Origin: Aquatica leii
Taxonomy: Eukaryota > Arthropoda > Insecta > Coleoptera > Lampyridae
NCBI GenBank assembly: GCA_035610365.1
Contig: CM069433.1
Span: 177,832,882-177,896,881, forward strand
Direction of reading: 5' to 3'
DNA: 64,000 nucleotides
Part shown: piece after piece, positions 42,111 through 54,145 of the stretch
Position numbering within the stretch: position 1 is the stretch's first letter
Layout of the letters: every line of letters starts with the position of its first letter
The notes under the pieces: model-generated
Databases searched by the model: none
What the model saw: only the letters and a program-made list of their open reading frames with translations
What the model was told of the DNA's origin: nothing
Position numbers and translations under genes: made by a program

Positions 42111-44310
42111 CCCCGGGTTCTCCTACCTTCTCCTGACAGTAAACACAACAAAAAAAAATTTGCGAAATTGTTTCATCTGTTAACGCGTGATTTAATGACC
42201 AAGGGAAATAGAGATTCATTTATGTACATATAAATATCTAAGATAAAATTAGTATTTGCACAACATATTTATATCATTATATAGTAATTGTTTAATTATT
42301 TTTGATTTGCATAATACGTACTGTATGAGATGATAAATCAAATAATGGAAAACTAGTAGATTATTAAATAAAAAGTGTAAAATACAAAAAAGACGCTTTC
42401 TTCTTTTCCATTTCAATAAATTTCAAGTTACACAGAAACTTTTATATAAGAAAACCTGTTGACGCGTAATACTTCTTTAGAAAATGCTTAAAATCCGACA
42501 AACGGCTTTTAGTAAGAAAAATCTAAATTGAGCGACTACATCGGGTGAATAGTTATTATTTGGTAATTCAATTTTTACTTTGCGTAGATAAAAAAAAGTA
42601 CATTGTAATTTTAACTTAAATTAAAACTGTTAATTTCGCTAATTAAAGTATAAATATAAGTTGGAAATACAAATCCGATAAAATAATTTTAAACACTTGA
42701 AAAATGCAAATTGAAATCTTTAAACTTTCGTTGCTTTCTAAAATTTAATAATACGAAAGTAATTAAATTAAGTGATGCCGATATTTTACAAATTGAGATT
42801 TTAAGAAAAGAAAAACCAATCGAATTAAAGATTTATGCATGTTTAAATTTGATTAAAAGAAAAGAAATCAGTGCGATTTCATTTGTAAATTTTTTTTTTA
42901 TTTTAGTATTTCATTAAACCTCTAAAAAAAATAAGTGATTCTATATTTTTTAGATTAGTTTTTAGTGCTATATTTTGACTATAAAATTACTACTTTAAAA
43001 GTTTATCATTTACTTTTATGCATAAGACGTTAATAAATTGCTTAATATAAAATAATTTTAGTGTCACCAGCTTTTTATTAGTTCACATTGTAGTTCGCTA
43101 TAATACCTATACAATGAATATTGACAATTGTGCATAGAAAAGTCGGTTGAAAACATTACGTCGCAGTAAAATGTTATTACCTCTACTAAACGGATTAACA
43201 CTGTTAACTTTATGTACCCTAAAATTGTAGATTTTTATTGCTCAAAGTATTAAAATATTAATATTAATTTTTGCATTTTTTAATATTATGCTTACATATA
43301 AACACAAATACCTATATAAATTATTGTTAATTAATTATACATATAAAAAAAATTATTGGTGTTCGAAACAATATTTAACTCTGAAAATACGGCTTAGGTA
43401 CTTTTATCCTCACCTTTATTATACTGAAATTAAATGTATAACAATTTTATTTAATTTTGTAATAAAAATCGCTTATAAAATTTGATTTACTTTTTATAAA
43501 ACGAAACTAAACTTATCCTTTAGTTAATGTTTGACTAGTATTACACCAAGAGAGTTCAAGGACCGGAAAAAATACTCGAAAAATACAAGACCCCTGGAAA
43601 AATCCTTAGGAAAAAACAATCTTCTAAAACGGTTTTTGTATCACTGCTAAGATTATAAAATATTCCAATTAACACGCCTTGACTAAAATGCATAAGTGAA
43701 ATTCAAATTGGAAAAAAAAGTACCATCAAACTAATAAGAACTTCAACAAAAGCAACAATAACACAGGTCTGCATAAATTTTTTTTCATCTGCATCGTATA
43801 TATTTGTTGCATATTTTAAAGATCACAGCTTCTAAAAATTCATAACTTCGCATTCTTACAACTAATCAATAAATTGTTTCTGATATTTACATTTTTTTTT
43901 CTCTTTGATGCTTATCCGAATTCGTTTCCGATTTCCTTCTTTGGTTTCTCGATTGAGCATGCAACGGTATACGGCTAACATATTAAGTGGTTAAATCGGT
44001 TTCAAAAGTAAATAACTTGAAATAATATTTGTTATTTTAGACATAAAAGTTTCACCATAAAATATATTAAAGATTTTTTTAGGGTAAATGGTGTATTTAT
44101 TTAATACAATTTAAATGCAAGCTTTCGAACTTTAGCAAAGTCAGTATAAATTAAATTAATTTGACAGATAGCTCGTAAAAGAACAAGATAATTGACGCAA
44201 GTTTATTTAGCTACAGCATTAGCTCGAAGGTTTAAAGGAAAACCACCATAAAAACTCTAGACGTAGCTTAAGTGTAATTGGTGGACAAATTAAGATTAAG
44301 AAATAACAGG
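42111..44310. other. 2.2-kb AT-rich stretch without recognisable genes
   Basis: No gene, exon or transposon motif was seen. Small open frames at 42711-42917 and 43288-43485 (+) are low-complexity and AT-driven. Confidence 0.45.
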
Positions 44311-44318
44311 TAACCAGC

Positions 44319-44818
44319 TGTCAGATAGTTCGTAACCAATGTCTCTATTGAAATATTTAATAATTTCAATAGCTTTCTAAATTTTCTTGATTTCCAGTTT
44401 GTGGTTTTTATTTTACATCGTCAGATGTCGTCCTATTTTAAAAGTTTTGTGTATTTCTTCAAATTTCCTAGTGATATTATAAGGGCATTTCCGTTTTGGA
44501 TAAGCAGCACGCGAGCTTTCATTTTTAAGTGAGAAGTTTAGTTTACGAGACGATCGCGTCAAGTGGTTTGGAGTTTAAATACCGGACAGGTAATCTTTGA
44601 ATCTCTTCTTTAATATAGTTTTGAACGGTCTCGTGCTATTCTGTATTCCTCCATCCGATTGAGTCTCCCATGTGTTTGTCGTAACGGTCCTTTTCTGCTT
44701 TGTGTATTCAATTAAACTAAGTTTGTGTTATTATTGCAGTGTATCTTGTCTTTGTTAACTAAAAAACCTTTTATTCAATAAAATTTAAGAAAAAACAAGT
44801 GTCGATTAATTTGTCACA
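44319..44818 (+). repeat. Candidate 5' LTR of plus-strand gypsy element
   Basis: The block could start TGTCAGATAG at 44319 and end TTGTCACA at 44818 (TG...CA). It holds an AATAAA at 44777-44782 and is followed at 44823-44840 by TGGCGCCCAACGTGGGGC, a typical primer-binding site. The right boundary is supported by that site. The left boundary is a guess because no second LTR copy exists in the window. A related word, GACAGATAGCTCGTAA, lies at 44163. Confidence 0.45.
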
Positions 44819-44822
44819 TCTT

Positions 44823-44840
44823 TGGCGCCCAACGTGGGGC
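44823..44840 (+). promoter_or_regulatory. Retrotransposon tRNA primer-binding site
   Basis: TGGCGCCCAACGTGGGGC directly follows the candidate LTR, as the minus-strand primer-binding site of an LTR retrotransposon would. The TGGCGCCC start resembles Lys/Ser-type primer sites; the tRNA was not verified. Confidence 0.7.
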
Positions 44841-44964
44841 ACAAACTATAATAGTCACATTTTCGGGACAGACAGGAGAGAAACAGTACAATACGAGATC
44901 AACAACAAAACATCAAATACAAATACTAACTACAACAGCAGTTGAGCAGTTTTTCGGCTAGGAT

Positions 44965-45768
44965 ATGGACGAAATAGATTTACGACTACCAGCCAATCTA
45001 TCGGATGCAGTAAGAGTAATCAAGCCTGTACGTCTAACATCAAGTATAGGACCGCCCTGTGTTATGCCTACAACAAGCGTAGAACTGGCACAATACCAAG
45101 ACATCGCAGGCGCTTTGGATTTGCCGCAGTTAACTACAACACGTAATGTACAAAACCATAAACTAACATATCAATCATATAGAAATGGAGCGAATGCCTG
45201 TTCTTCTCCACAAACAAATTTCAACCCGATGATGACAACTTTAAATAACGATTTTAATTTAAAACCTAACTATAGTTGTAATGGTGGTTGCACTAACCTT
45301 AGTTATAGACCAAATGAATTACCACCTAACATCATTTCTCAAACAAAACCTCAGTATCAATTACCACAATTTAACCTCGACATAATTAAAATACTGCCTA
45401 TTTTTGATGATCCTCCTGATGGTTTACATCCGCTGTATTTTTTACTAGAACTAGTGGAGCTTACGACATTATATAATATACCTTTTAGCATTTATATTAT
45501 AAAGAGTCGGTTTGAAGACCGTGCTAAGCTTTGGTGTAATGTTTTCATTCATACTTTTTCTGATTTTCAAACATTTAAGGCAGCACAATGGCGAAATCTG
45601 ATTTCGATTTACTCTGAAAAAAAATTAATTAAAAAAATTTCTAAACACTTTCCCTCACACTTATCGTACAATATTGTTGATTGTAATTCTTTTAATAAGG
45701 TTTTTGATTTACTACGTATTGCAGATTTTGATAAAGGTTCCGATAAAGACCCAAGTACTTACAATTAA
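44965..45768 (+). CDS. gag-like ORF of Ty3/gypsy element
   Basis: This 267-codon intact frame starts 125 bases after the primer-binding site. It has an N-terminal Pro/Asn-rich half and a C-terminal half with LPIFDDPPDGLHPLYFLLEL and SRFEDRAKLWCNVFIHTFSD, resembling the capsid-like region of gypsy gag (F-x-G, helix, L-x-x-x-A-x-x-W). No zinc knuckle was seen. Capsid assembly around element RNA is the family role. The downstream pol is broken, so this frame is part of a dead element. Confidence 0.65.
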   Translation: MDEIDLRLPANLSDAVRVIKPVRLTSSIGPPCVMPTTSVELAQYQDIAGALDLPQLTTTRNVQNHKLTYQSYRNGANACSSPQTNFNPMMTTLNNDFNLKPNYSCNGGCTNLSYRPNELPPNIISQTKPQYQLPQFNLDIIKILPIFDDPPDGLHPLYFLLELVELTTLYNIPFSIYIIKSRFEDRAKLWCNVFIHTFSDFQTFKAAQWRNLISIYSEKKLIKKISKHFPSHLSYNIVDCNSFNKVFDLLRIADFDKGSDKDPSTYN

Positions 45769-45769
45769 G

Positions 45770-48700
45770 ACGATTATTCCCGTAACAGACTTTCGCAATT
45801 ATCGATGCACGATAATAATTGTAAAGTACAGTTTCAGTCACCACAATCAATTCGTTTTATGCAAAATTATTCTAAAACAAACGCAGAAGGTAACAAAAGA
45901 ATTGCACAGTTAGAAGTGGAATTAGATAACCTCGAGCTTGAATCTGTTGAATCTTTGGAAAACTCCAATCTCTCTGTTGTGTAGGTCCAAATAACAAAGC
46001 ATCGTCTTTAAGGACCTTTAATAACATTCCATTTTCGGATTTATTAACAGAATGTGACCATAAACACGAACCATTACCTTTTCGATCACCTGTTGTTGTC
46101 TTGAATATTTTAGGTTATGAATTTCCAGCATTCATTGACTCTGGTAGCGACATCTATGCGCTAAGTAAGGAATCAGTTAAAAAACTCGAATATTCGTTGT
46201 TTTAATATTTTAGAAACAAGAGTTTCTGGGACATTTAAAGTAAAACAACGACGAATTTTCTACCTTTATTCTAAGGTCGCAAAGTTATAGTTTTGAATTT
46301 TTAATTATTCGTAAACTTTCATATTCTGTTATAATTGCTGTGGATTTTCTTCGACAACACCAAGCTATAATCAATTTGACCTAAAAATTTATAACTATTC
46401 AGTCTGAGGATTCTCTAAAAAACGTAAACGAAATACGTACGATTCATGATTACACCGTGACGCCATCGTTTGAACTTCGTCATCTGCACAAGCATTTGTG
46501 CACTGGTTACTGTTTTGGAGAAAATAGATCCACCCCCAAATTTTACCGCTACCCTTACCAATTATGTTTTCAACAAGTCAGAGAAGGAAACCTTTCTACA
46601 GTTGCTGAATAAATATTCGTCATTATTTTTCAATATTCCTGGTCGTAGCATTAAGTATTTTCACGACATTCGTCTCACGGATACAACACCTTTCGTACAA
46701 AAGCAGTATCCTATTCTCTCAACACATAGACAAGCGGCGCAAGAAGAAATAGGCCGCATGGAAGCGTGGGGCGTTTTGAACGCGTTGCCACGCTTTATTT
46801 CAGTCCATTAGTTACAACAGTAAAAAAAGACGGTAGTGTTAGGGTTTGTTTCGATTCTCGTCGTTTAAATTCGCGTATGGAAAAAGACCATGAGTTACCA
46901 AGAAAAATCGACGTTATTCTTAAGACTCTACGCAGTGTTAAATACATGTCGATTATAGACCTAACACACTCGTATTGGCAAATACCGTTGAAACGTGAGG
47001 TTTGAAAATACACCGGGTTTAGAGTCTGTACAAAATCGTATTGCTTTAATGTCTTACCTTTTGGATTAACCATAGCGGTCGCTTTTTTAGCCGTTGTATG
47101 AGTAAGGTTCTTGGACCTACGCTTGATTAATTTTGTACCACTTATGTCGATGATCTCCTCGTTGGTTCGGAAACGTTTGAAGAACATTTGTATCATTTGG
47201 AACTGGTATTTGGACGGTTGATAGATGCAGGGTTCACAGTGCGTCTTAACAAATGTGCGTTTTTAGAAAACGTATGGTTTATTTGGGTTATCAGCTAGAC
47301 GAGAATGGTATTTCTCTCGATCCTAATCGTATTGAGATTTTACTTCAGTTTCCATCTCCAAGAAACGTAAAGCAGTTACAAACTTTTCTCGGTATCTGCA
47401 ACTATGACCGTTGCTTTTGTGAAAATTTTTCAACTATGGTTAAACCTCTTGTGGCCCTCAGTCGAAAAAAAACTAAGTAAGTTTGGTCAGAAAATGAAGA
47501 ACGAGTTTTCAACCTTATTAAATCTAAACTAGCGGAAAACGTTCTGTATATCATTCGATTCACGATTGCCGTTTTTATGTGTAGGCTGACGCTAGTGAAT
47601 ACGGCTTAGGTGCTCAACTTTTTAGTCAATAGATGGCGTTAAACATGTCGTTTACTTGCCAACTGTGAGCGACGGTACAGTGTTCATGAAAAAGAAGCTT
47701 TAGCTATTCTATTTGCGCTTTTAAAATGGAGAGTTTACTTAATTGGTCGTCCTTTCACCGTCGTTACGGATCATAAATCATTGTCGTATCTACAGTCTTG
47801 TCGTCTGTTAAGTCCTAGAGTTACTCGTTAGACGTATATCCCTGGAAAGAAAAATGTTATTGCTGATGCGTTTTGGCGCAACCCTATGTCTAGGCTACCG
47901 GTGCCTCATGATCGATGTTTTCAAATATTTTCAGTTATTTCTGTGTCATCTGATCTAAAAGAAGAGTTAAAAACATTTTGTTGCTACAGCAAAAAGATGG
48001 GGTTTTGTGTAACACTATCTCTAGTTTGAAAACCGATTCGACGTACTCTAATGGTACTTACTTGTTGAAAACTGAATGTCTTTTTCGTTTTCTAGAAATG
48101 GGTCAAATATACACCTTATGCATTCCGGAGTCGTCACAATCTAAAATTGCTACATTTTTCCACTAGTCTTTTGAGCATTTTGTAGTTTATAAAACTTTAT
48201 GTGCTCTAAAACAAGATGCGTGGTGGCGAAATATGGCAAAGACTGTTAAACAGGTTGTGCGCCAGTGTCAGGTATGTCAATTCGCAAAACATACCACTCT
48301 TCCATCTCCCGAGTTTCAATCAATTCTACCGGAGCGTCGTCATTAACTGGTTGCGCTTGATTTGTATGGCCCTTTACCTTTTTCAAGAGGCGGAGTTCAG
48401 TATATTTGCGTGGTATTAAACGTTTTTTTAAAATAAACTGTTTTATATGCGCTTAAAAAAGCAACGGCTATTTTTGTTTTAAATCGGTTGACTTCAGATT
48501 ATTTTTCTTGAGCTGAAAAACCTAAAAGGATTTTGAGTGATCAGGGTACACAATTCACCGCTAACATTAGGAAGGATTCTCTTACTCACCTAGAGATCCA
48601 AGTGTCTTTTACCTCAATTCGACATCCTCAAGCAAATCCCACCGAACGATGTATGCGTGAACTGGGTCGGCTACTTCGTACTTATTGTTTTCAGTCGCAT

Positions 48701-48895
48701 ACAAGATATGGGCCTTGGAGTTACCCAAATTTGAACAATTTTTTAATTTTGTTACTTACGAGGCCACGGGTTATCGTCCTGTCAAATTGCATTTTAAGAA
48801 AAAACCAACAACTCCTCTGCGTGTAGCTGTAGAGTATCCGGGTCCGGAGCCATGTGCGTCTCTTTCGGCACTGGTTTGGCAGCTGAGTCTCTCAA
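45770..48895 (+). pseudogene. Ty3/gypsy pol (protease, RT, RNase H, integrase), decayed
   Basis: In order on the plus strand: protease FPAFIDSGSDIYALSKESV (about 46115-46170); RT with TTVKKDGSVRVCFDSRRLNS, YMSIIDLTHSYWQIPLKREV and FNVLPFGLT (46766-47075), the Y-V-D-D region degraded near 47140; thumb MVYLGYQLDENGISLDPNRI and FLGICNYDRCF (47253-47480); RNase H ADASEYGLGAQLF, HEKEALAILFALLKWRVYLI and VTDHKSLSYL (about 47580-47800). The integrase has a zinc-binding C-x2-C (CQVCQFAKHT), ALDLYGPLPFSRGG (first Asp), ILSDQGTQFT (second Asp) and HPQANPTERCMRELGR (Glu), about 48240-48700. Many stops and frameshifts. It ends abruptly near 48895, where a Penelope fragment begins. Confidence 0.9.
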
Positions 48896-49530
48896 GGGGC
48901 GTTCTTTGTTTTAGAAATCGTTTTAGTTTTCTCAAAGTTTATAACATGAAGAGTTTCAAGTGCATGTTTGGCAATGGCAGACTTAGTAAGCTAGAAAAAT
49001 GTCTTCTATGTTCTTTTAATCTTGTATCTATAGTTCTACCAGTTTTGCCAATATATATACCTTGCTACAGGTGTATGGAATTTTGTACACTCCATAAGTA
49101 TTGTAAGGTATTTTATCTTTTATAGGATTCAACCAATTTTTAATTTTAGTTGTAGTGTTATAAGCAACTTTTATGTTATGTTTTCTTAGTATTCTTCCAA
49201 TTTTGTCACTTATGTTGGAAACAAAAGGTATAATAACAAAATTTTGGTTAATAGTTGAATCATCTGTTAAGGTAGGTCTTGTGTTTGGTCAAAGAACCTT
49301 TTTAATTTGTTTTTTATTAAAACCATTTCTTATCAAAACTTTCTTAAGGTCTTCTAACTTTTCTTGTAATTTATCTTTGTGACAAATTATCGTTGCACGA
49401 TTATATAATGTGCGAATCGTTCCAAGTTTCCGAGCTGGGTGATGGTGAGAATTTGCTTTTATGTATTGATCTGTGTTTGTGTTGGTTTTTCGATAAACTG
49501 AATGTATTAAAGTATCATCTGGCTTTCTTT
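48895..49530 (-). pseudogene. Penelope-like element fragment (C-terminal RT and GIY-YIG)
   Basis: Minus-strand reading gives SVYRKTNTNTDQYINANSHH and RATIICHKDKLQEKLEDLKK, then NPIKDKIPYNTYGVYKIPYT, KVYIGKTGRTIDTRLKEHRR and AKHALETLHVINFEKTKTIS. These match the post-palm H-S-V-Y-R-K-x-T-x-T-D-x-Y segment and the GIY-YIG nuclease (Y-x-I-P, Y-I-G-x-T-G-R). The RT catalytic core is missing, so this is a 5'-truncated copy. It truncates the gypsy integrase on its left. It is diverged from the 20-22 kb copy. Confidence 0.85.
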
Positions 49531-50356
49531 CTATTTTTTACATGCTTCGCGACGTTGTCGCTTTGGATATACTACGATATCGCCACTCAAAATTTTAAAC
49601 GCTATGGCGATTTAATTACACGTTTTGGTCTACAATTCTTACTTACATTTGGGTTCTGAATAATATCACTGATTTTCTTTCAAGTTATTTTGTAATTTAG
49701 AGGTTGTATTCAGAACATCATTTACTGCTAAATAAAGTCATTACATTTAAAATTCAGTTTTTGCATTCGCTTATTTTACGCAACTAATCTTGCATTTAAA
49801 TGTATTTAGTTTGGCAACATCGCGTCATAATTGCTTTTGACAATCGATCGTGCAATCGATTTTTGTTTTGACACTTTCGTTTCAACCACGTTAGGTTTGC
49901 ACATCTTAAGTGATGAAAGAAAGACATAATGGCGTAAAAACGTATAGAAATTAATTTTCCTTCTTTCCAACTAATCACTGGTAAGCTTATCTTCATTCCG
50001 ATATAATTTTTCCATTGAATTCAACATTTTTAGTAATTTCGTAATGTGCCGCAATACTTTAACAAAGGATTCATTCAAGGCCGTATATAATTATTACACT
50101 TTAAATTCATACATACTTTGCAACTTTTATTACTTTTGAATTTAATATTAGTTAATAGTTAGTTATACGATGTTTAATGCTTTTATTTATTACCAATTTA
50201 AAGGTGGTTGGTGCTCAAATACTGTTTTTTTCTTTAATGTAAATAGTGTAGTAATTTTATAGTTACAAATAAAATACAAGAAATTTACAACTGTGTACTT
50301 TTGTTTCATTCAAGCTCACACCCGTGCTCCGACAGCTGCCGTGGTAATAGGTTATT
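49531..50356. other. No recognised feature
   Basis: AT-rich sequence without coding motifs. Open frames here show no family signature. Confidence 0.4.
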
Positions 50357-51443
50357 TGTATCACTAGTCCAGAAAGTGCTATTTTGCAAGTATGAGCATT
50401 AGACTGTTTCAAAAAAATCGACAATTTTTTTTTCTTAGGCACTGTCGCAAATATTATTGGAAATGACGAAAAAAAAATACTGTGAAAGTTTCAGCTCTTA
50501 ATATTCATATTAAGGGGTGCCGCATCGCAAATTTCGATTTCCCATTTAATTAACACGGGAAAAAGTTTTGTTTAGACTTTGGAATTTTGTAACTTAGTAA
50601 CTGAATTGGTTATCAATAAAACTATAACATACGGTTATAGGAAATTTAATGCTCAACAGATCTTATATCTTATAAATTTTTCGTAAATGTACTCCTTCGA
50701 AAGTTATTGAAGGTTAAAGTTGAACCCTCGAAAAATTTCATCATTTTTTCAAATTTCCAGCGAAACTATCAACTTTATCGGAAAATGTTATTGAACTTTT
50801 TTTGTAGATCATTTAATTTCCTATAAATTATCTATCACGAGTTTTTCGAAATTTTTTACTGTTCGTGAGCGGCATCCATCATTTATAGATAAATTATTAA
50901 ATTAACATGGAGAAATTATTTTTTGGATTTTTGGGATTTTATATTTCATTATAATTGTAATTCATTCACTTATAATTTAAATTATTTTAATTATATGACT
51001 GCCAATTATTCTTGTTTTATTCTCTAATAATTTTTTTTTATATTTATTTTACATTATTTGAACAAATAATGAAATTTATCGATGGTTCAACTTTAACCTT
51101 CAATAACTTTTGAAGTGGTAAATTTACGAAAAATTTATAAGATATAAGATTTGTAGAGCATTAAATTTCCTATAAGAATATGTTATAGTCTTGCTGAGAA
51201 CCAATTCAGTTACTAAGTTACAAAATTCCAAAGTCTAAACAAAACTTTTTCCCATGTTAATTAAATGGGAAATCGAAATTTGCAATGCGGCACCCCTTAA
51301 TATGAATATTAAGAGCCGAAACTTTCACAGTATTTTTTTTTCGTCATTTTCAATGATAAGGAAAAAAAAATTGTCGATTTTTTTGAAACAGTCTAATGAG
51401 CATACGAATACTCGCAAAATACTTTTAGGACGTGTACACAACA
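50357..51443. mobile_element. Foldback element with ~340-bp inverted arms
   Basis: The arms run from about 50395-50735 and 51076-51408, with weaker similarity extending outward to about 50357 and 51443. The left arm starts CATTAGACTGTTTCAAAAAA and the right arm ends with its complement. Matching internal words include AATATTCATATTAAGGGGTG, TTAGACTTTGGAATTTTGTA and AAGGTTAAAGTTGAACC. The ~340-bp centre is non-coding. Arms are roughly 90% alike by eye. It is a non-autonomous long-inverted-repeat element of unassigned superfamily; no clear target duplication was found. Confidence 0.88.
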
Positions 51444-51966
51444 TTTTGTGTGCTGACTTTTATAGTATACATTAATTAAATGCAGTTATTTAAATATTGG
51501 TTTTTAATAAAATTTAATAACATATGTTGATAAAACTAAAATCTGTAATGACAAAATACAATTATTTTTAAAATTAATTTGCCAATTACATAATATTATT
51601 ACAATTTCACTTATGTGAAAATAAAACCATTGTTGTTTTTAGAAATTGTAAAATATAAGCAAATCTGTTATATATATTTTTTAAACTTTATTAGTGCTAC
51701 TCTAAACAATATCACAGATAATGGTATATGTCAATAAATCTGACAAATTGACAGATGACGTTTAATTAATTAATAATTACTAGTGTCAACTTTTAGTTAT
51801 AAAATTCTACTACACTTTACCGGCCTAGGCCGGAAAAGTAAAATTTCCGGTCGATTATGATGCCTCTAAAATACGTCAAAACGGTCGGAAGCACAAAAAA
51901 ATAATTTGTTGTGCTTCCAATTTAAACTGTACGTAAGTAAGAAATAACACATCAACCTATGCATTT
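51444..51966. other. AT-rich sequence with a 14-bp GC palindrome
   Basis: CCGGCCTAGGCCGG at 51820-51833 is a perfect 14-bp palindrome in otherwise AT-rich DNA, followed by GGAAAAGTAAAATTTCCGG. No gene was recognised. Confidence 0.45.
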
Positions 51967-54145
51967 CTAAATTCTTGAGCTTTCGCGGTTGTTTTGTTTA
52001 TGATTATTAGCGACTTTCGGTTTAGACCGCGTCGTAGTTAAACACCCAGACTTTTTAGGCTTGGTCCTAGTCCCTCTTTGAGAGCCAAAACAAGTAGTAG
52101 AACTTGGTCTTTGTCGTATTGTCGTTGGTGAATCCAAACAAACTGACGTTTCGCAAGGCATTGCAGTTTGCATCTTCCGAGTGGTAGATGTCACTGAAGA
52201 AAAAAGTGTGACGATATTTATATCATTAGCGATTGTGTCATTTCCAAGGAGGTTGATCTTTGTCTTAAAGGATGAAATGCTGGTAGCCAAAATTTGCTGA
52301 GTCTTAAACCGTTTTTGGTTCATATTAATTTGTTGTTTTCTATTTAGCTTTGGGGATTAGTCTAGGAAAATAGAAAGCAGTTTTAGCCAACACTTTAGTT
52401 TGGTACTGTCTGTCCTATATAACTTGATCTACAGGAACTCCGGTATGTTATAGAGCCCCTTGCTTGTCTTTAGCAGATGTAAATCAAGTGTTAAGTCTTA
52501 GTTGTAAAAACAGTTTTGATATTATGTTTATTTAGAATTTTGCTTATTTTGTCTGTCGAACCCTTACAATATGATAAATAAGCGATGTTAGTAAGAGGTG
52601 ATAATTCTTTCTTGATATTTGAATTTATTGCTCTTGTCCATGCGTTTCGGATCTCTTTGAACCCGTATCTATTTTGTTGTAGGGACTCCAACAGTGTTTT
52701 CTTTTGCTTTTGTAGATCTTCATTTTCTGACAAACGAATAGCTTTTTTAGCTAAAGTATGTAAAACAGTATTCTTCTGTACTGGATGGTAGTGAAATTTG
52801 GCGTTTAAGTATCTATTAGTATGCTTTTTCTTTTTATAAACGGAATGGCTCAATTTTCCGTTATTTTTCCTTATCACCAGTACATCAAGAAAGGCTAGAC
52901 TGCTGTTATGTGTTAACTCCATAGTAAATTTAATGCTATTACGAACAGAGTTTATATGTTGAAAACACTGATTTAGTTTATCTTTCTGAACCAAGTTTTT
53001 GGTATTAAATCAACATTTTTTATAATTTCAATTTCAAAATACTTCATGTAAATATAGGCTGTAACTGGAAAGAGCGGTAAACTCATGGCCGCTTGTTCTA
53101 CTCGTTTAAACAAGTTGTCGTTATAATTCAAATAAGTGACAGAGTTTAATGAGCAGAACTTCTTCTTCAGTAATTCTCTTTAAGCAAAAACAACACCTCA
53201 TCGACCGGGACTTTGAGTTTCTGTATTTTATGTCAACGGCAAAAGTTTTGCAGCCAGATAACGTGCTAAAGATTAGGTTGGTGAATTGATGGTGCTCACT
53301 ATCGTTCGAAGGGGAACCTCTTCTTTGTGTACCTTGCAAAGACCGTAGATTCATGGCATAACTGGATTTTTGAGAATCAAAATTTGTTGCTTGTTAACAT
53401 CTATAGTAGTGGAGTTTTTGATGGCAGAGTTTACCTTAGTGCATAAGGAGTTTAAAAGGTTTCTCTGTAGATGTATGTAGCAATTTTTCGAGAGCAAGTT
53501 CGTCATTTTGTCGTTGTAATCTTGTATGTTCATAACGACTGTAGCGTTTCCTTTATCTGTTCTCAATACCAAAATGTCCTTATTCTCACGTGACCGCTTA
53601 GCTGCTACTCTCTTCTGTTTGTTAATATTAGAACGTAGTGGTTTTGCTTTTCTTACTATATTGCAAACATCTTGTCAAATAGTTTCAGAGATCTCCTTAG
53701 GCAGAGTGCGTATTGCAGCTTTTACTTCACATACTATATCTTCTATTGGAATTGTTTTAGGTGTAACGGCGTAGTTAAAACCCTTCTTTAACAAGGATGT
53801 GGTCTGTGCATCCAAAACCGTGTCTGATAGGTTGACAATTACTTTATGGTCGTCTAACGCTTCCTTAGACTGTGAAAGATATATCGCTCAATTTTTTTAG
53901 TTTGCTTCATTTTTGATTGTTCGTAAATCTTGTTTGCTTGTATCGTAGTGAATTTCCGAACGTAGTAGTTCAAAGTCAGCTTTGCGAAAAATTCGCGTAG
54001 TATGAGAATTTAGAAAATGATGGTTAATTCTCATACGCGATGGCAATACGTTGTGGTCTCGGCAACGTTTTAGAAATGCTAGGTCTGTAAGTAGCTTTTC
54101 TTTCTTTTGACGCAAACGATCTAAAGATCTCGCTTGTAAAAACAC
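51967..54145 (-). pseudogene. Penelope-like element, long but multiply broken
   Basis: The N-terminal region (53897-54145) reads RLRQKKEKLLTDLAFLKRCR, then PSRMRINHHFLNS, like PLE N-termini. 53351-53572 has MVLRTDKGNATVVMNIQDYN, the D-K-G-N-A-T-V-V segment. 53121-53354 and the region near 53050 are poorly readable palm remnants; the Y-V-D-D box was not found. 52491-52994 has SSLAFLDVLVIRKNNGKLSH, then SVYKKKKHTNRYLNAKFHYH. Near 52400-52460 a GIY-YIG remnant reads LYNIPEF and SSYIGQT. The tail to 51967 is uncertain. Frameshifts and missing motifs show it is dead. Fourth PLE copy on the minus strand. Confidence 0.85.

Noticed and set aside
41968..42183. Open frames over the GC-rich block right of the pogo element
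   Set aside because: No family motif; the block is explained by CpG-rich element-end repeats and the palindrome.
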